A stretch of 64,000 nt of DNA from Maniola hyperantus (Eukaryota; Arthropoda; Insecta; Lepidoptera; Nymphalidae), in assembly GCF_902806685.2 (NCBI RefSeq), contig NC_048545.1:13229926-13293925 (forward strand). Direction: 5' to 3'. The translations under genes and the position numbers were made by a program. Below, in pieces: positions 55,201-64,000 of this stretch (positions are counted from its first letter, which is position 1; each line of letters opens with the position of its first letter). The notes beneath the pieces were generated by a model. That model was not told the origin of the DNA and did not search any database. It saw only the letters and a list, made by a program, of their open reading frames with translations.

Positions 55201-57688
55201 ATTCATCAAAAAAAATTTGAGGTAAAGGTGGATTTTTGGTAAATCATTTGAAGCTATTGGTTTCAAATAATAAGTCCGCTTGTTGCTGTTTCAAATATTC
55301 CATATAATATATTAGCTATGAATTTTTGCCTCTAAAACACACATAAAAACATAGAAAAAAATAAAAAAAAAAATATCATAGTTGTATTGTAAGTATTATA
55401 ACACATTCATAAGCCAAGTGAGTCAAGAAGTTGTTATAAAAGGATACGCCCCAATAAGTTTAGAAGACATAGTGGTCTTGGCAGCATGGACGATGGAGGC
55501 TTTTCCTAGCGACTCCACGGTGACTGTCAAATTGTCTTGAATATATTTGACAGCTTCCTTGCAGGCCAGCCTGTAGCCAGAAATGACGCTGGTCGGATGG
55601 ATCTTGTTTTTGACAAGCTCATCAGCATTCTGTTAAGAAAATTTAAATGCATAATGCTAGAAAGCGTGGGGTAGGCAGATGTTCTGTTAGGTGGATAGAC
55701 TAGAGTTATAGGGAGCCATTGAATCTAGGTGACGCACAACCGCTTCATATCAAAGTCCAAGAGACCCATGTCCATTGTCCAGCTGTGGACATCTATGGCT
55801 TGACTATGACGATGACACCTAAAGTTCTTGCTCTTAATATTTGCAGACTGAGCCATCTTTACCATCTACATATTATACTACTAACAAAATAAATAATTAG
55901 TTTTTCTGCTGGTTGGTATAATCCGTGACATTTTGTGGAAATTTTACATGGAAAACCTAAAGGTTTGCCATGTGAAACAAAATTTTCCCAATTTATTATA
56001 ATGCAATCTACAAAACATAGCATTACTTTGACACTGAAAACAACTATTACTATGTAAAAATTGGATTTAGATTAAATGCAAATTGCACAGTCTATAATAT
56101 ATGTGTTGTCAATCAACTGTAAGAAGAATCTCTTTAGGCTGTGACATTACCTTCAACAACTCGGCAGCAATGATTACCACAGACGTGGTGCCGTCTCCAA
56201 CCTCTTCGTCTTGCAGCTGAGCCAGCTCCACTAACACCTTGGCAGCCGGGTGCTCAACCTCCAGCATTCTGGAGACAAAATTGTATACAGATACTGTAAA
56301 ATAATGTGTGTAAATTTAAAATGCCACTCATTTGACATTTATTTTTAACTCATTGACAGTTTTCTATGAAAACTGTCAATGGGTTAAAAGCCTTAATAGC
56401 TCAACGGGTAAAGGAGTGGACTGAACACCGAAAGGTCGACGGTTCACACCCCGCCCATTGCACTATTGTCGTACCTACTCTTAGCAAGCTTTATGCCTAG
56501 TTGGAGAGGAAAGGGTAATATTAGTCATTTAACATGGCTAATATTCGCACGCACAACAGACGGAAACGTTTAAGTGTGGAAACCAGCCCAGAGTGAAGAA
56601 AGATGGCTAATATTATTTAAAAAAAAACTTATGTTATTATCAAGTAGAACCAACCAATAACAAATGAGCTGGATGGCTATCACTTAGTGTTGATCACTGA
56701 GCTAGTATAAGTGAAGCAGATAGGTAACTTAAATACTAAAATATTATAATTATAGTCTCTGAAATTAAGGATATTTTTATTTTTCTTGTAAGTCAATCGA
56801 TAAAGTAAAATGTTGTAACTCACTTCAGGATGGTGGCCCCATCATTGGTGACAGTGACATCACCAATGTCATCCACCATCATCTTGTCCAAGCCGACGGG
56901 ACCCAGTGAGCTCTTCACAATGTTGGCTATTGTTGCCGCGGCACTTACTATAACACAATTACATAGTAATTTAAACACTAGGGGGTCATTCTAAACGAAA
57001 ATCATGTTCTATGAAACTGTCAAAATTAATAGGACACTGGCTATGAAGTTATAAGCAAAAGCAAGCAAGTGCATTGCAGACACCAGTATGACCCGTCTAG
57101 TGCATAGTAAATATAGAGATAGCAGAAATAACTCTTGTACTAAGAAATATGTAGGTTACCTAGCAAAGTTATCTACTCACATATTAAATGTGTTTATAAC
57201 TCTTTCTTATGAAATGCTATATATGTATACTATAGGTACTTAATATAACATCAGCCCAATAGGATATTAATTATAAGTAACAGAATGCACAGACAAATAC
57301 AGGCAAAGATTTTGTTTCATACTATTTATCTTACACAGACTTTTCAGTATCTACTTATTGGATTGTTTTTAAAAGTTCTTAGTGAATACCTAACGATGAT
57401 AGGTTATATTTTGAAAAAGTTGCTAAATATACTTGCACAGAAGCAAATTATGTATCACGCGTATAATTTGCGACTATTATAAGTAAATTACGACATAAAA
57501 GGGTGATTTTTATTTCATTAACATGCACAAATCTCAAACTTTAAAACCATAAGCACTGCATGTGATCGACATTCGACCGGGTAACAAAAAATTCTAAATA
57601 AATGCTGAACCTCACCATTCTGAGATCTTACTGGGGCTCCAAAGTATCGTGTCCCTGCAACGGATAAAGGGGCAGCAAGTGTCGACAT
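43246..57688 (-). CDS. CCT1: T-complex protein 1 subunit alpha (CCT1/TCP-1), complete, 10 exons
   Basis: Minus-strand exons 57688-57616, 56947-56824, 56268-56151, 55629-55448, 54667-54403, 48985-48733, 48579-48489, 45582-45390, 45055-44915 and 43476-43246 join in phase to 556 residues, the usual length for this subunit. It is one of eight paralogous subunits of the cytosolic chaperonin TRiC/CCT, which folds actin, tubulin and WD proteins with ATP. Group II chaperonin motifs are visible: SLGPVGLDKM, NDGATILK, the ATPase loop GDGTTS, GGIDDLCLKYFVEAGAM in the apical domain and VPGGGAVEAALS in the equatorial domain. The C-terminal exon (LKWVGLDLNEG, FATEAAITILRIDD) is specific to alpha. The exon 4 donor (GC then GTATCC) is weak but gives LIGADADFF. 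A copia element fills the intron between exons 5 and 6. Two partial exon 9 copies lie in intron 9. Confidence 0.95.
43490..44250. repeat. GGTTCCGTA-ended repeat with a nested TIR element, in CCT1 intron 9
   Basis: Outer repeat matches 54770-55040 (CCGTTGACCTAGAATYATGA and ATCGTGCAAAATGTCGAAAA). It is interrupted after CATGAA by the element 43602-43978. Confidence 0.65.
43602..43978. mobile_element. Miniature TIR element (AAAGGAGATYGCCC ends)
   Basis: AAAGGAGATCGCCCGT at the left and TGGGCAATCTCCTTT at the right; comparison with the uninterrupted repeat at 54830 fixes the insertion point. About 375 bp, non-coding. Confidence 0.8.
44257..44418 (-). mobile_element. tRNA-derived SINE (family 2) in CCT1 intron 9
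   Basis: Minus strand has a tRNA-like head (ATAGCTCAACGG, GGTTCAAATCC B box) followed by GTTGCACTATTGTTGTACCT. The plus-strand relative is 56386-56590. Confidence 0.7.
44533..44859 (-). pseudogene. Two partial tandem copies of CCT1 exon 9 with its donor and flanking intron
   Basis: The stretch beginning CTTAAATGTATGG occurs at 44533, 44691 and 44860. Only the third copy runs into the complete exon 9 (45055-44915). The middle copy (44691-44859) keeps about 120 nt of the exon in frame, with changes including a proline to serine and an asparagine to lysine. The first copy (44533-about 44633) keeps about 50 nt. Both retain the donor (AAG then GTAACAC) but lack an acceptor and the exon's 5' part, so they lie inside intron 9 as decayed copies. 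Confidence 0.88.
45609..45765. mobile_element. Miniature TIR element in CCT1 intron 7-8 region
   Basis: ATTCCGTTGTACACAATCTC and AATTGTGTACAAGAGAATTG are inverted ends; same family as the element hit by copia (49218-49345 with 53955-53985). Confidence 0.7.
45788..46010. mobile_element. Miniature TIR element (TACAGTTCTTGCAATTCACG family)
   Basis: Left ACAGTTCTTGCAATTCACGA, right CGTAAAATGCAAAAACTATA, slightly diverged. Confidence 0.7.
46032..46354 (+). mobile_element. SINE (family 1) with 14-bp target duplication
   Basis: ATTAGGACTACACT occurs at 46018-46031 and 46355-46368. The element has the intact head, B box GGTTCGATCCC and an ATGATGATGACG-type tail. Confidence 0.85.
46530..46725 (-). 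mobile_element. Helitron-like element (second subfamily), reversed
   Basis: CTAGCTTATGCTCGCGACTT at the left; ends near GTTAATAGATCAGTCAG. Confidence 0.65.
46754..48413 (-). mobile_element. TIR DNA element, copy A, carrying nested Helitron-like and TRIM-like inserts
   Basis: Ends are inverted: AATAGGCTAGTTGAC at the left and GTCAAGTAGCCTATT at the right. Without the TRIM-like insert it is about 980 bp and matches copy B (57990-59036) in reverse orientation, including the nested Helitron-like segment. No transposase frame is visible. Confidence 0.85.
47294..47967. mobile_element. TRIM-like element with 206-bp terminal direct repeats
   Basis: Terminal repeats 47294-47499 and 47762-47967 start TATTAGAACG and end ATAAATA, differing at about three positions. 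The 262-bp interior has no coding frame and holds short internal repeats (GGCGTGTTTATATTACA twice). Target duplication CGCAT lies at 47089+200 (47289-47293) and 47968-47972, and removing the insert restores the host Helitron-like sequence as seen in the partner copy near 58440. The terminal repeats do not have TG...CA ends, and no tRNA primer site was recognised, so the class is uncertain. Confidence 0.85.
49218..49340. mobile_element. TIR element interrupted by copia
   Basis: AATTCCGTTGTACGCAATCT start; remainder continues after copia at 53955-53985 (AGAGATTGTGTAAAAGAGAA). Confidence 0.75.
49346..49579 (+). repeat. copia 5' LTR
   Basis: 234 bp, TG...CA ends, same sequence as the 3' LTR; preceded by target duplication ACTTT. 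Confidence 0.95.
49580..49593 (+). promoter_or_regulatory. copia primer-binding site (initiator tRNA-Met half)
   Basis: GGTTATGGGCCCAG directly abuts the 5' LTR and is the exact complement of the anticodon arm of insect initiator tRNA-Met, including the CAT anticodon. Drosophila copia is known to prime from an internal half of this tRNA rather than its 3' end, so the same priming mode is expected. Confidence 0.85.
49732..53625 (+). CDS. copia Gag-Pol polyprotein
   Basis: A single frame of 1297 codons from the first ATG (MEDKEDSKIK; the frame is open 51 bases further upstream but without an ATG). Order is as in Ty1/copia: Gag with a CX2CX4HX4C knuckle (CKFCKKYNHTIENC); aspartic protease DSGA at about residue 258; integrase with an HH-CC zinc motif and the DDE residues (DLCG, DNGLEF, VEREN); reverse transcriptase with YVDD at about 975; RNase H with DADWGGD, SSTEAEYIAL and EDNRSA. 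It ends LLTKPLPKPKL. No stop or frameshift interrupts it, so the element may be autonomous. No env-like frame is present. Confidence 0.95.
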   Translation: MEDKEDSKIKLRGEENWTIWKFQITLQLKSKGLYDTLLKDEKGTEKDAKTMALLVNRMTENVISHVLSCDSASQMWKKLLSIYEQDSHVSIHLLYQQFYAITYENNMTDLLTKIENLKSKIIARGENLTDKMIITKVLMSLPQEYKHFISAWESLPEERQSFNELSARLHLEETRSKEGEASEALLAKQRKQTHPTFNNKNKLQCKFCKKYNHTIENCWFKQRKAQKNTHNDNTNAFILASDEETAAAASSSSEWILDSGASEHMCYDRSIFSKFSEISQRKVKIGDGTTLDVLGIGTIQCEAWNGIKWIETKLSDVLYVPSLKANLFSVGKCLDKGYFMKSDQNYCKILDSNNSVRAIAKRLDTKLYKLFFRVEPPTANYVSSLTEWHEKFCHQNYQYVKKYLDLHNIRYENSKVYPCKSCLQGKQHRVTYSNSESRSSVPGELIHADLCGPVESNSIGGSRYFLLLKDDMSGYKFVYFLKHKNEVKQHLQNCIKLIKNQTGNSMKYLRTDNGLEFLNSDIKAMLDNLGICHQRTVAYTPQQNGRVERENRTIMEAARTLITGMSKRFWAEAVNTVVFTLNRCGSSPVMNKTPYEVWFNKSFDINFLRKFGVQCAVHIPKEKRRKLDGKTKFGIFIGYDTNVKGYRVYFSNTDKVEKVRDVIFLPESGEIPRKNQVSISHHDSDISSSSEESEEELQSQSSKHSQEVLKHSTEEKHFQENKNSTEITGEVNINKTDASSGTSSDARQAGDIMLRDRHKIINPKRYDTEFLSYAYMTELENEPQSYQEAMESNESTKWKEAINTELKALEENHTWDVITVKPEENIIDTKWVFKRKKNSEGKVQVYKARLVARGFLQTGVSYDEVYSPVTSLTTVRILISIAAYYGWNIHQLDICSAFLHSSINEDIYIYLPEGHSQSGKVGKLKKAIYGLKKAPRYWYDTFCNFMVSQGFKRSKTDMCLYIKILENTKTFVVQYVDDILIISSHESIVEYLKQQMGKTFKIKDLGLASYYLGIRIMQEKDFISLDQCEYLKGILQVFNMSDCKAVTIPLEPNFNSSHLLKESSETPEIENRCRKLIGCIMYAMLGTRPDLSISISILSRFQNSASTDLWKHLKHILRYIKATLDIKLLYKRNLNNILCRNPLKAYVDADWGGDTVSRKSTSGYCLMVFNNLILWCSGKQTCVSLSSTEAEYIALSQCVAEACWLRNLFSELSLLSDSELSVLILEDNRSAICAANNSGISKRLKHIDIKYHFVQDKLSQNLIIINYIKTEEQIADLLTKPLPKPKLDKFKNCINLI
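53707..53715 (+). promoter_or_regulatory. copia polypurine tract
   Basis: AAGGTGGGG immediately upstream of the 3' LTR; position and composition fit plus-strand priming. Confidence 0.75.
53716..53949 (+). repeat. copia 3' LTR
   Basis: 234 bp, TG...CA ends, follows the purine tract AAGGTGGGG and is followed by target duplication ACTTT. Confidence 0.95.
54770..55045. repeat. GGTTCCGTA-ended repeat in CCT1 intron 4
   Basis: Uninterrupted relative of 43490-44250. Confidence 0.6.
56386..56590 (+). mobile_element. tRNA-derived SINE (family 2) in CCT1 intron 2
   Basis: Head CTTAATAGCTCAACGGGTAA, B-box-like GGTTCACACCC, then GCCCATTGCACTATTGTCGT. Not a functional tRNA: its ends do not pair. Confidence 0.7.
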
Positions 57689-57989
57689 TTTTATTCAATT
57701 AATTATAGAGATTTTATTAGAATAAATTCACTCGCTCGTCACACTTTTCCTTTTTTTTCTGAAAGAACAATTAGAGTTGCCAGACCTTAATTTGGCTTCA
57801 GTGTGACCATCTCAAAAATGGCGAATCTGCCCAACCCTCACTAAAAATCTGCCAAACTTGACTTCTGAAAATGCCAAAAAATTATATCTGTATGCCAAAA
57901 ATGCCATCGTAGAAATTTCACAATCCTTCAGGCATAATCTCAAAAAGATAATTTCACTCGAATGGTCCATTATTCGAATCGAAACGGTA
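57689..57989. other. CCT1 5' flank
   Basis: The 300 bases upstream of the CCT1 start up to TIR copy B. Must hold the promoter unless it lies in the TIR element; no clear core motif. Confidence 0.4.
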
Positions 57990-59036
57990 AATAGGCTACT
58001 TGACTCATATCTAATTTCGTCCAATAAATGATTATTTATTATAGTATTTTGCTTAAAACAACGAAATATATCAATAACAATTATTAAAAACGCAGGATGG
58101 ATATATAAATCCAATTTAAAAAAATACAATTTTTATTTTTATTTGAAACGCAGAAAACGCTGTCAGCCATGATGTGACGTCATTAAATATGTAAACAAAG
58201 AAATGTCATTCCTATGTCACGCGGGGACTAACGTAGTATCCATATATATAAAATTTAGAGTCCTGACTAACTTATATATCAACGCACATCCTAAACATCT
58301 AAACAGCTGGTCCTAGATACATGAAATTTGGTGAGTGTGTTCTTTGTAGGTAAAGAGAAGGTATCCACTAGGAAAGGATTTTTTGAAATTCCACCCCTGA
58401 GTGGGTTAAATGGAGGTTTGAAATTTATGAAGTCCACGCGGGCGAAGTCACGAGCATAAGCTAGTTTTTATATATTTCTAAAAACTCATAGTAAACGTAA
58501 AAAAATATCGTTTTCTCTTTATAAATTGAATAAGTTATTAAGTAAGACGACTTACAACAAAGTGATCTTTGCAAAAATAAATTTGGGTTGAAGTCGTTAG
58601 TCATATAGGATCCCTTTAAGCAAGTCTTTGCGTGTTACGTATATTTATTTCACTGGGCACTCTAATCCACAACTTTCCTGTGGTCTTTATCGATGCGTTT
58701 TTTACATTCTCGGATGATACAATAACGATAATTACTATATTTTTCATGTAAACTAGTATAGAAGTCATGTTTATTAAACTTTGGTAGGTTATGCTCAGTA
58801 TATATAATGTACTCTGTGGTTATGCTGTTGTTTACAAATGCATGACGTCAGAGCACAGATAATCTATCGGCCAAACATGGCCGACAGTGTTTTCATCTGT
58901 CTAAGAAAAATATTTTTTTAAATTAAAGTTTTACGGTTTTTAGGGCGCAAAAAAATATAGTGTTAATTTTTTTGATATAATAGAACAAATATTAACCATT
59001 TAAGACCAACTTAAAAAAATTGTCAAGTAGCCTATT
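57990..59036 (+). mobile_element. TIR DNA element, copy B, with nested Helitron-like segment
   Basis: 1047 bp with terminal inverted repeats AATAGGCTACTTGAC / GTCAAGTAGCCTATT. A Helitron-like segment lies at about 58230-58470. Inverted relative to copy A, 9.6 kb away. Non-coding. Confidence 0.85.
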
Positions 59037-59145
59037 CATTATAGTAGTGTTCAACTAGCATATTATCATAAAAATTAAGTACCCTACCTACTTAATGATT
59101 TTTTTTGAGGTTAATTATTTTTTAAAGGTTCTAACGGATATTTCT

Positions 59146-59588
59146 TGAAAAATCGACCAAGTGCGAGTCAGACCGCACACGAACGGTTCCGTGCCATTGC
59201 ACAAGATATAACACTTATTTTTTTTAATTTAATGGCGCACATTTTGATCTTGTTATTAATTATTTGTTTTTATTTGTTTATTTATTAATTTATTCATGTA
59301 GGTATTCATTTAATAAATAATTAATTTATCTATTCGTCGCTAAAGTTTCTAGTATTAAAACTAAATATGCCTTGGAGCGCATTTGGCTGCGCGTTTTTCA
59401 AACATTTCACTTCATTCTATTCATTTATATTGTTTATTCTTATAGCGTAGCGGCAATAGAAATACACATTTCTGTAAAATTTCAACTCTGCCTATTATGG
59501 TTCATGAGATCCAGCCCGCTAACAGACAGACGGACGGACAGAGTAGGTACGAGATTGGCACCCTTCGGGTACGGAACCCTAAAAATGG
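59146..59588. repeat. GGTTCCGTA-ended repeat, near complete
   Basis: AAATCGACCAAGTGCGAGTC with ACGGTTCCGTGCC at the left, GGTACGGAACCCTAAAAA at the right. Confidence 0.6.
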
Positions 59589-60159
59589 CATCTTCATTCT
59601 CCATACAATTTTGGCCGATCTATGCAAAGTTAACGTTAATTTTGAATAGAAATCTACTAGGGTAAACCAACAAACAAACACACTCGTATTATAATATGGG
59701 TATAGTATGGAATCTACTGGAGTAGGAATAAGCGCAGTTTGCTATTTTATGCCATGGGCAATTTTCCATCCTTTCTTTCTATTGCGAACGAACTGTTTTG
59801 CTTCTTCGTACTAAGTATGTAATGTGCACTTTGTAGTTTTTGTATCCAGAAAATTACCTATAATATGAAAAGGTATGGTATTTATTTAGGATTATTACCC
59901 ATAATCTTAAAATTTATACTTAATGTTATAGGTGAGAAGGTAAGGATTAAAAAAATAGCATTCATTATTTGCTCTATAAATATAAACTTTGCGGCTCACA
60001 ACCTATATCCCCAAACGACGCCCTTAAACGATTCACGAGATATGTAGGTACAACCCTAATAAATACCACATGAAGTTCCCAAGTTCATTGGAATGCTTCG
60101 CAGCATGTTGCATATATAGCAAGCTGTAATCTCATTTTCTTGCACCGATAAACATGGAG

Positions 60160-60298
60160 AGCAAAACAAATCGCGGGTAGTTTTACGCCTGCGCCAGTCG
60201 CACGCACGCAAGCGCTACGCGGACACGGCAGTCGCGCGCTGGCCTTTGCCGCGTACGGACTTATCGTTCCGTTTTCCCTCGCCCTCATCACGCGATAA
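60160..60298 (+). promoter_or_regulatory. Possible GC-rich promoter / 5' UTR
   Basis: A CpG-rich stretch within AT-rich sequence, not resembling the repeats seen elsewhere in the window, directly upstream of an ATG exon with a consensus donor. Inference only. Confidence 0.3.
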
Positions 60299-60330
60299 AT
60301 GGCGCCCAAACTGGGACCTCGTTATCGCGG
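60299..60330 (+). CDS. Candidate first coding exon of an unidentified gene running right
   Basis: An ATG at 60299 opens MAPKLGPRYR and is followed at 60331 by a strong donor (GTAAGT). The preceding 160 bases (60160-60298) are clearly richer in GC and CpG than the surroundings, as at an insect promoter/first exon. No second exon was recognised before 64000, so the gene would have a long first intron. The peptide is too short to identify. This could also be chance. Confidence 0.35.
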
Positions 60331-63300
60331 GTAAGTCCCTTAATTGCATATTCTACTCTTAAAATTAAAATAACATACAAGTTATGTCAAGATATCTGAG
60401 ATGAGGTCCACGCAGCATCCGTGTCCAAGGGCGTGGTATCCGTAGGGCGGAGGCGTATCGAGATGATAAGAAAACGTCCACTGTCAACAAACCCCGTTAT
60501 TATATAAACTATTTAACTGAAATATGGAGAGTCATCTGAAAGTGCTTATTGATTTTCATCTCCGTGGATTTTGTTTAAGACAAGGCTATGTATGCTCCCG
60601 TGCTCTAAGACGTCGTGCATGCAGAAGGCGAATGGCAAGATTTGAAATGTTAGCTCAGAGCTCCGCTAATATCATTTTCTAATTTGTCCCGTGAGCGTAT
60701 TATTATCTCGTCTTGAAATTCACTCCTAGGCTCTCGCAGTAATTTTTTTACTTTTATAAGTAAAGGAATTTATGGGTTGTTACTACTTAACTAGTTACTT
60801 ATTACCTAGTTATTTTCTTATCAACAAAATTTCACTCTACGGGAAGGGCTTCTTTTATAAATAGAAAGCTCATAAGAAGTAGAAGCGGGAATCTTAGCCA
60901 ACGTTCATTTATATTTACAGGATGACGATGCCCGCGACTTCATCCACGTGGATTTGGGTTTTTTAAGAATCCCGTGGGAACTCTTTGTTTTTCTTTGCCA
61001 AAAAATAGCTCATGTCCATCCCTGGGATGAAAGCTGTATCAAATTTCATCAAAATCGGGCACGTAGTTCGAAAAATCGATGTTGGGGTCCTAAGGTGGAG
61101 GTCCGATTTTAGCGTTTCGGTATCATGCCACAAGAAACCAAAGTGGCATGCCATACCCCTTCCAGCTTGCAGTCAAGGGCTAACTTGGAAAGAAAACACA
61201 CAAAATTCTACAGAGTTTTATGTGTCTTTTATAGGGGCGCTTTACCGTACCCTTACCCTTTCCTGATGCAAAGTGCCGTCATGAGTCGATTGATGGCCCA
61301 TCAAACGTTTTTATTAGGTAGCCCCATAGGTCTACCTAAGCAATAATTTCTTAAACGGTCGAATTATGTTGGGGGTATCAAACACATTTTATGTTACTAT
61401 AAATGCAAATGTACTATACGTTACGTAGTGCCCCGTCCTTAAGTTTAGCTCGTCTTGGCGGAGGCACTGCTGTGCCCCCTGATAAGTACATATAATTATT
61501 TTATTTTATGTAAATGCAAACGTGTGTTTGTCTGTTTGCTAGCTTTTCACAGCCCAACAGTTTAACCAATTTATGTTGGTACAGAGGTAGCTTGGGTCTG
61601 ATCTTTGATAAGCAACTTTTTATCCCGGAAAATCAAAGAGTTCCCACGGGATTTTAGACATCTAAATCCAGGTGGATGTAGTCTTGGGCATCATGCATCA
61701 TTCATCTTATTTAAAATGTTATATTTAAACTTTAACAGTTAACCTTATCTAATGTACAAATCATACTCGCGTGGAATGCCAAGAATACTGACTGCATTTC
61801 CGCGCTGGACAGCCAGGCTGATCCTTTGCGTAAAAAACGAGTCCGCACTTTTGTCACCACAAGGCTATTGACCGCGTGGAAATGTCTCGTTGATGACAAA
61901 TTTTAGTTGATGACAACTAGCTTTTCTTCTACTAAGTAGTACTAAACTTACCTACTACCTTTATGGTACCATAAAACAATTTTTTCAGGCGTTCAAATTA
62001 AAATACACCTGAGTCGAGAATTTATTCCTTTGGAAGCATTGATGTTGGAAAGGTTTGGAAGCATTGCTTAGTACAGTATTTCTTAGTTATAAAGGTAAAT
62101 TAACCTAGCCGTGCCTAAAACGCCAGTACGACTATAGTCTCTTAGCGTAAGCGAGCTGAGGTGAGATCTTCACACTGATTAACCTAGTTTGGTAGGTACA
62201 CTCGCTGTGAACACAGTGGACCTTAGATAACACAGAATCCTATTCTTCGTAGTGCGCTTCAAACAAATGTAGTTTGACTTAAAATTCTGAAAATATATCT
62301 CTAATAAAAAAAGGTGAAGGTAAATTGGAGACTATTAATCGTGGATATTTATATTTCTTTAAATTGTAATGTCCGTGTTCTTTTTTAATTATGAGTACCT
62401 AAGTAATGTTTTACTCTTATGTCCATATCTTATGTCCGTGACTTCGACCGCGTGGATTATGATTTTTGAAAATCCTATAGGAGCTCTTTGATTTTCCTCA
62501 ATAAGTATCTCTACGTCTTATATACTTAGGTCTTTAACTGTATAGTTTTGCATGAATAACAGTATTGTTATTCATGCAAAAATATTATCACGTTCCGTTG
62601 CTCCGTTGCGTCGTGATAAACAAATGAACAAACAACCGCCCTTTCACATTTATAATATGGGCAGGTACCTAGTGATTTTTGCTGTAAGCTTAAACCTAAA
62701 GATTAGGTAAGTACAAAGTGGAAAGTAAGTACAAATAAATCGCGAGGTATCGGCCCGGGAACTCTCCCATTTAAATGCTAATGCTGTCGCCTGACCCGAC
62801 TACCGCACTGCTATAATATGCCTACTTATCTGGTATATGTAATTATATACCTTCTATATACATGACTTATCTGACAGAAAGACATTCTTACACAACTTTT
62901 TACCAGCATATTTTTTTACTGATGCTCAAAACACAAACTTTTTAAAGTCCTAATGAAAGGTTTCGGAGCTGAAGGACGGAACTCCTAAATCAATCAATGG
63001 GAAAACAATGGCGATCAGTGTAGTAGCTTAGGTAGCTTAATAACAAGAAAAAAGTTTTCAAAAAAACTCCAATCGCCGTTTGCACTGCATATTTTTCAGC
63101 CCACACATGGATCAAACATACGCTCATTTTGGCCTTCGCCGCAGTCGGGTGAAAAGTACCTATACTTTTAGAACTCTAATAATACATAAAATGTTTTCAT
63201 TAAATCCTTATTAGTAACAGGTTCAATTTCGCCAAAAAAATCTTACTAAGTATTTCTCAGTTCAATTCAATACGGGCAGAGGCGGATTTGCAGTCTTGGC

Positions 63301-63544
63301 CGCTCTAGGCCCCAGGCCAGAGCCGCCCCTTTCCCAGCTCTCATCATATTAAAGACCACACGAATTTCAAACCCCTATTTCACCCCCTTAGGGGTTAAAT
63401 TTTCAAAAATCCTTTCTTAGCGGATTCTATAATAGCTATCTGCATTCCAAATTTCAGCCCGATCCTTCCAGTAGTTTGAGCTGTGCGTTGATAGATCAGT
63501 CAGGGCGCGTGAATAATTCTCAATCGCATGCTGTATCTTGTACC

Positions 63545-63830
63545 CGTAGTACAAGATTTTACGTCTCACCAAACGAAACCAAATTCGAGAGTCGAAATAC
63601 TTCCGCATTACAGTAAAATGGACCTAAACTACCTTGAATTGAAGTCAAATATTCAATGCCACTGATTTTAATTTCGCAATGTTTCCGCTTGGAGCGCTGG
63701 CTGTAGAAGTGTAGACAAACTTGAGCTTTAAAACAAGGCATTTAAGATCCAGTTTACTGTAACGCGGAAGTATTTCGACTCTCGAATTTGGTTTGGTTTG
63801 GTGAGACGTAAAATCTTGTACTACGGGTAC
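63545..63830. mobile_element. TIR element (ACGTCTCACCAA family)
   Basis: GTAGTACAAGATTTTACGTC and GACGTAAAATCTTGTACTAC form perfect inverted ends; the best-preserved copy of the family at 8440, 36405 and 41725. Confidence 0.85.
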
Positions 63831-63885
63831 AGCAGTGGCACTATGCGCCGTGCTACTATTGTCTGCATAATCTAAATATGCATGC

Positions 63886-63995
63886 AATCACACACTCCCA
63901 CTTACACACACACACACATACACACACGCACACACACACATAAGCACACACTCACACACGCATACACACACACACACACAATCATACACACACTG
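63886..63995. repeat. (CA)n-rich microsatellite
   Basis: Imperfect CA/ACAC repeat with scattered T and G interruptions running to near the window end. Confidence 0.9.
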
Positions 63996-64000
63996 TTGTA

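Larger units (their letters stand above)
60331..64000. other. Right-hand region without a supported gene
   Basis: Contains Helitron-like fragments (60925-61085 reversed, 61505-61705, 62420-62660 reversed, 63355-63510 reversed), a TIR element (63545-63830) and a terminal CA repeat. Possibly the first intron of the gene starting at 60299. Confidence 0.5.

Overview
This is nuclear DNA of an insect, almost certainly a moth or butterfly. It is AT-rich, its genes are split by introns, and it is packed with short repeats of the kinds typical of lepidopteran genomes: Helitron-like elements ending near CTAGT, tRNA-derived SINEs, foldback TIR elements and truncated LINEs. The species cannot be named from the sequence.

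Five complete protein genes can be assembled exon by exon, with matching splice phases and total lengths close to those of their families. In order they are: a mitochondrial valacyclovir-hydrolase-like alpha/beta hydrolase (BPHL, + strand, 2017-5332); the Hippo-pathway kinase warts/LATS (- strand, 19997-13456); an ER-lumenal three-thioredoxin-domain protein of the TXNDC5/ERp46/pretaporter type ending in KDEL (+, 23547-31684); a secretory-pathway catalase-like protein (-, 37627-34988); and chaperonin subunit CCT1/TCP-1 alpha (-, 57688-43246). A GC-rich patch with a short ATG exon and a good donor site near 60299-60330 may be the first exon of a gene running off the right edge. These genes do not form a pathway. 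They are housekeeping and signalling genes separated by repeat-filled introns and spacers.

The most striking feature is inside the TXNDC5-like gene. The exon that carries its third CxxC active site is followed by 15 further near-identical copies and a 17th partial one (28522-30840, period 143 bp). Each copy keeps its acceptor AG and donor GT, separated by only 17 bp. Copies 2-16 lack one base, so they run into a stop codon in the normal frame. The last coding exon of the same gene is also partly duplicated downstream, with KDEL changed to KNEL. Similar decayed partial exon copies lie in introns of warts and CCT1, so three of the five genes show local exon duplication.

Mobile elements are numerous and nested. 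An intact Ty1/copia element sits in a CCT1 intron (49346-53949) with two 234-bp LTRs that read as identical, a 5-bp target duplication and a primer site matching the initiator-tRNA-Met anticodon arm. A 674-bp TRIM-like element with 206-bp terminal repeats and a CGCAT duplication (47294-47967) sits inside a Helitron-like element, which is itself inside a TIR element that has an inverted partner at 57990-59036. Other nests include a polyA LINE inside a TIR element (about 41085-41688) and a SINE with a 14-bp target duplication (46032-46354). The spacers 5.3-13.4 kb, 20.0-23.5 kb, 37.6-43.2 kb and 60.3-64.0 kb hold repeats and no gene I could support.
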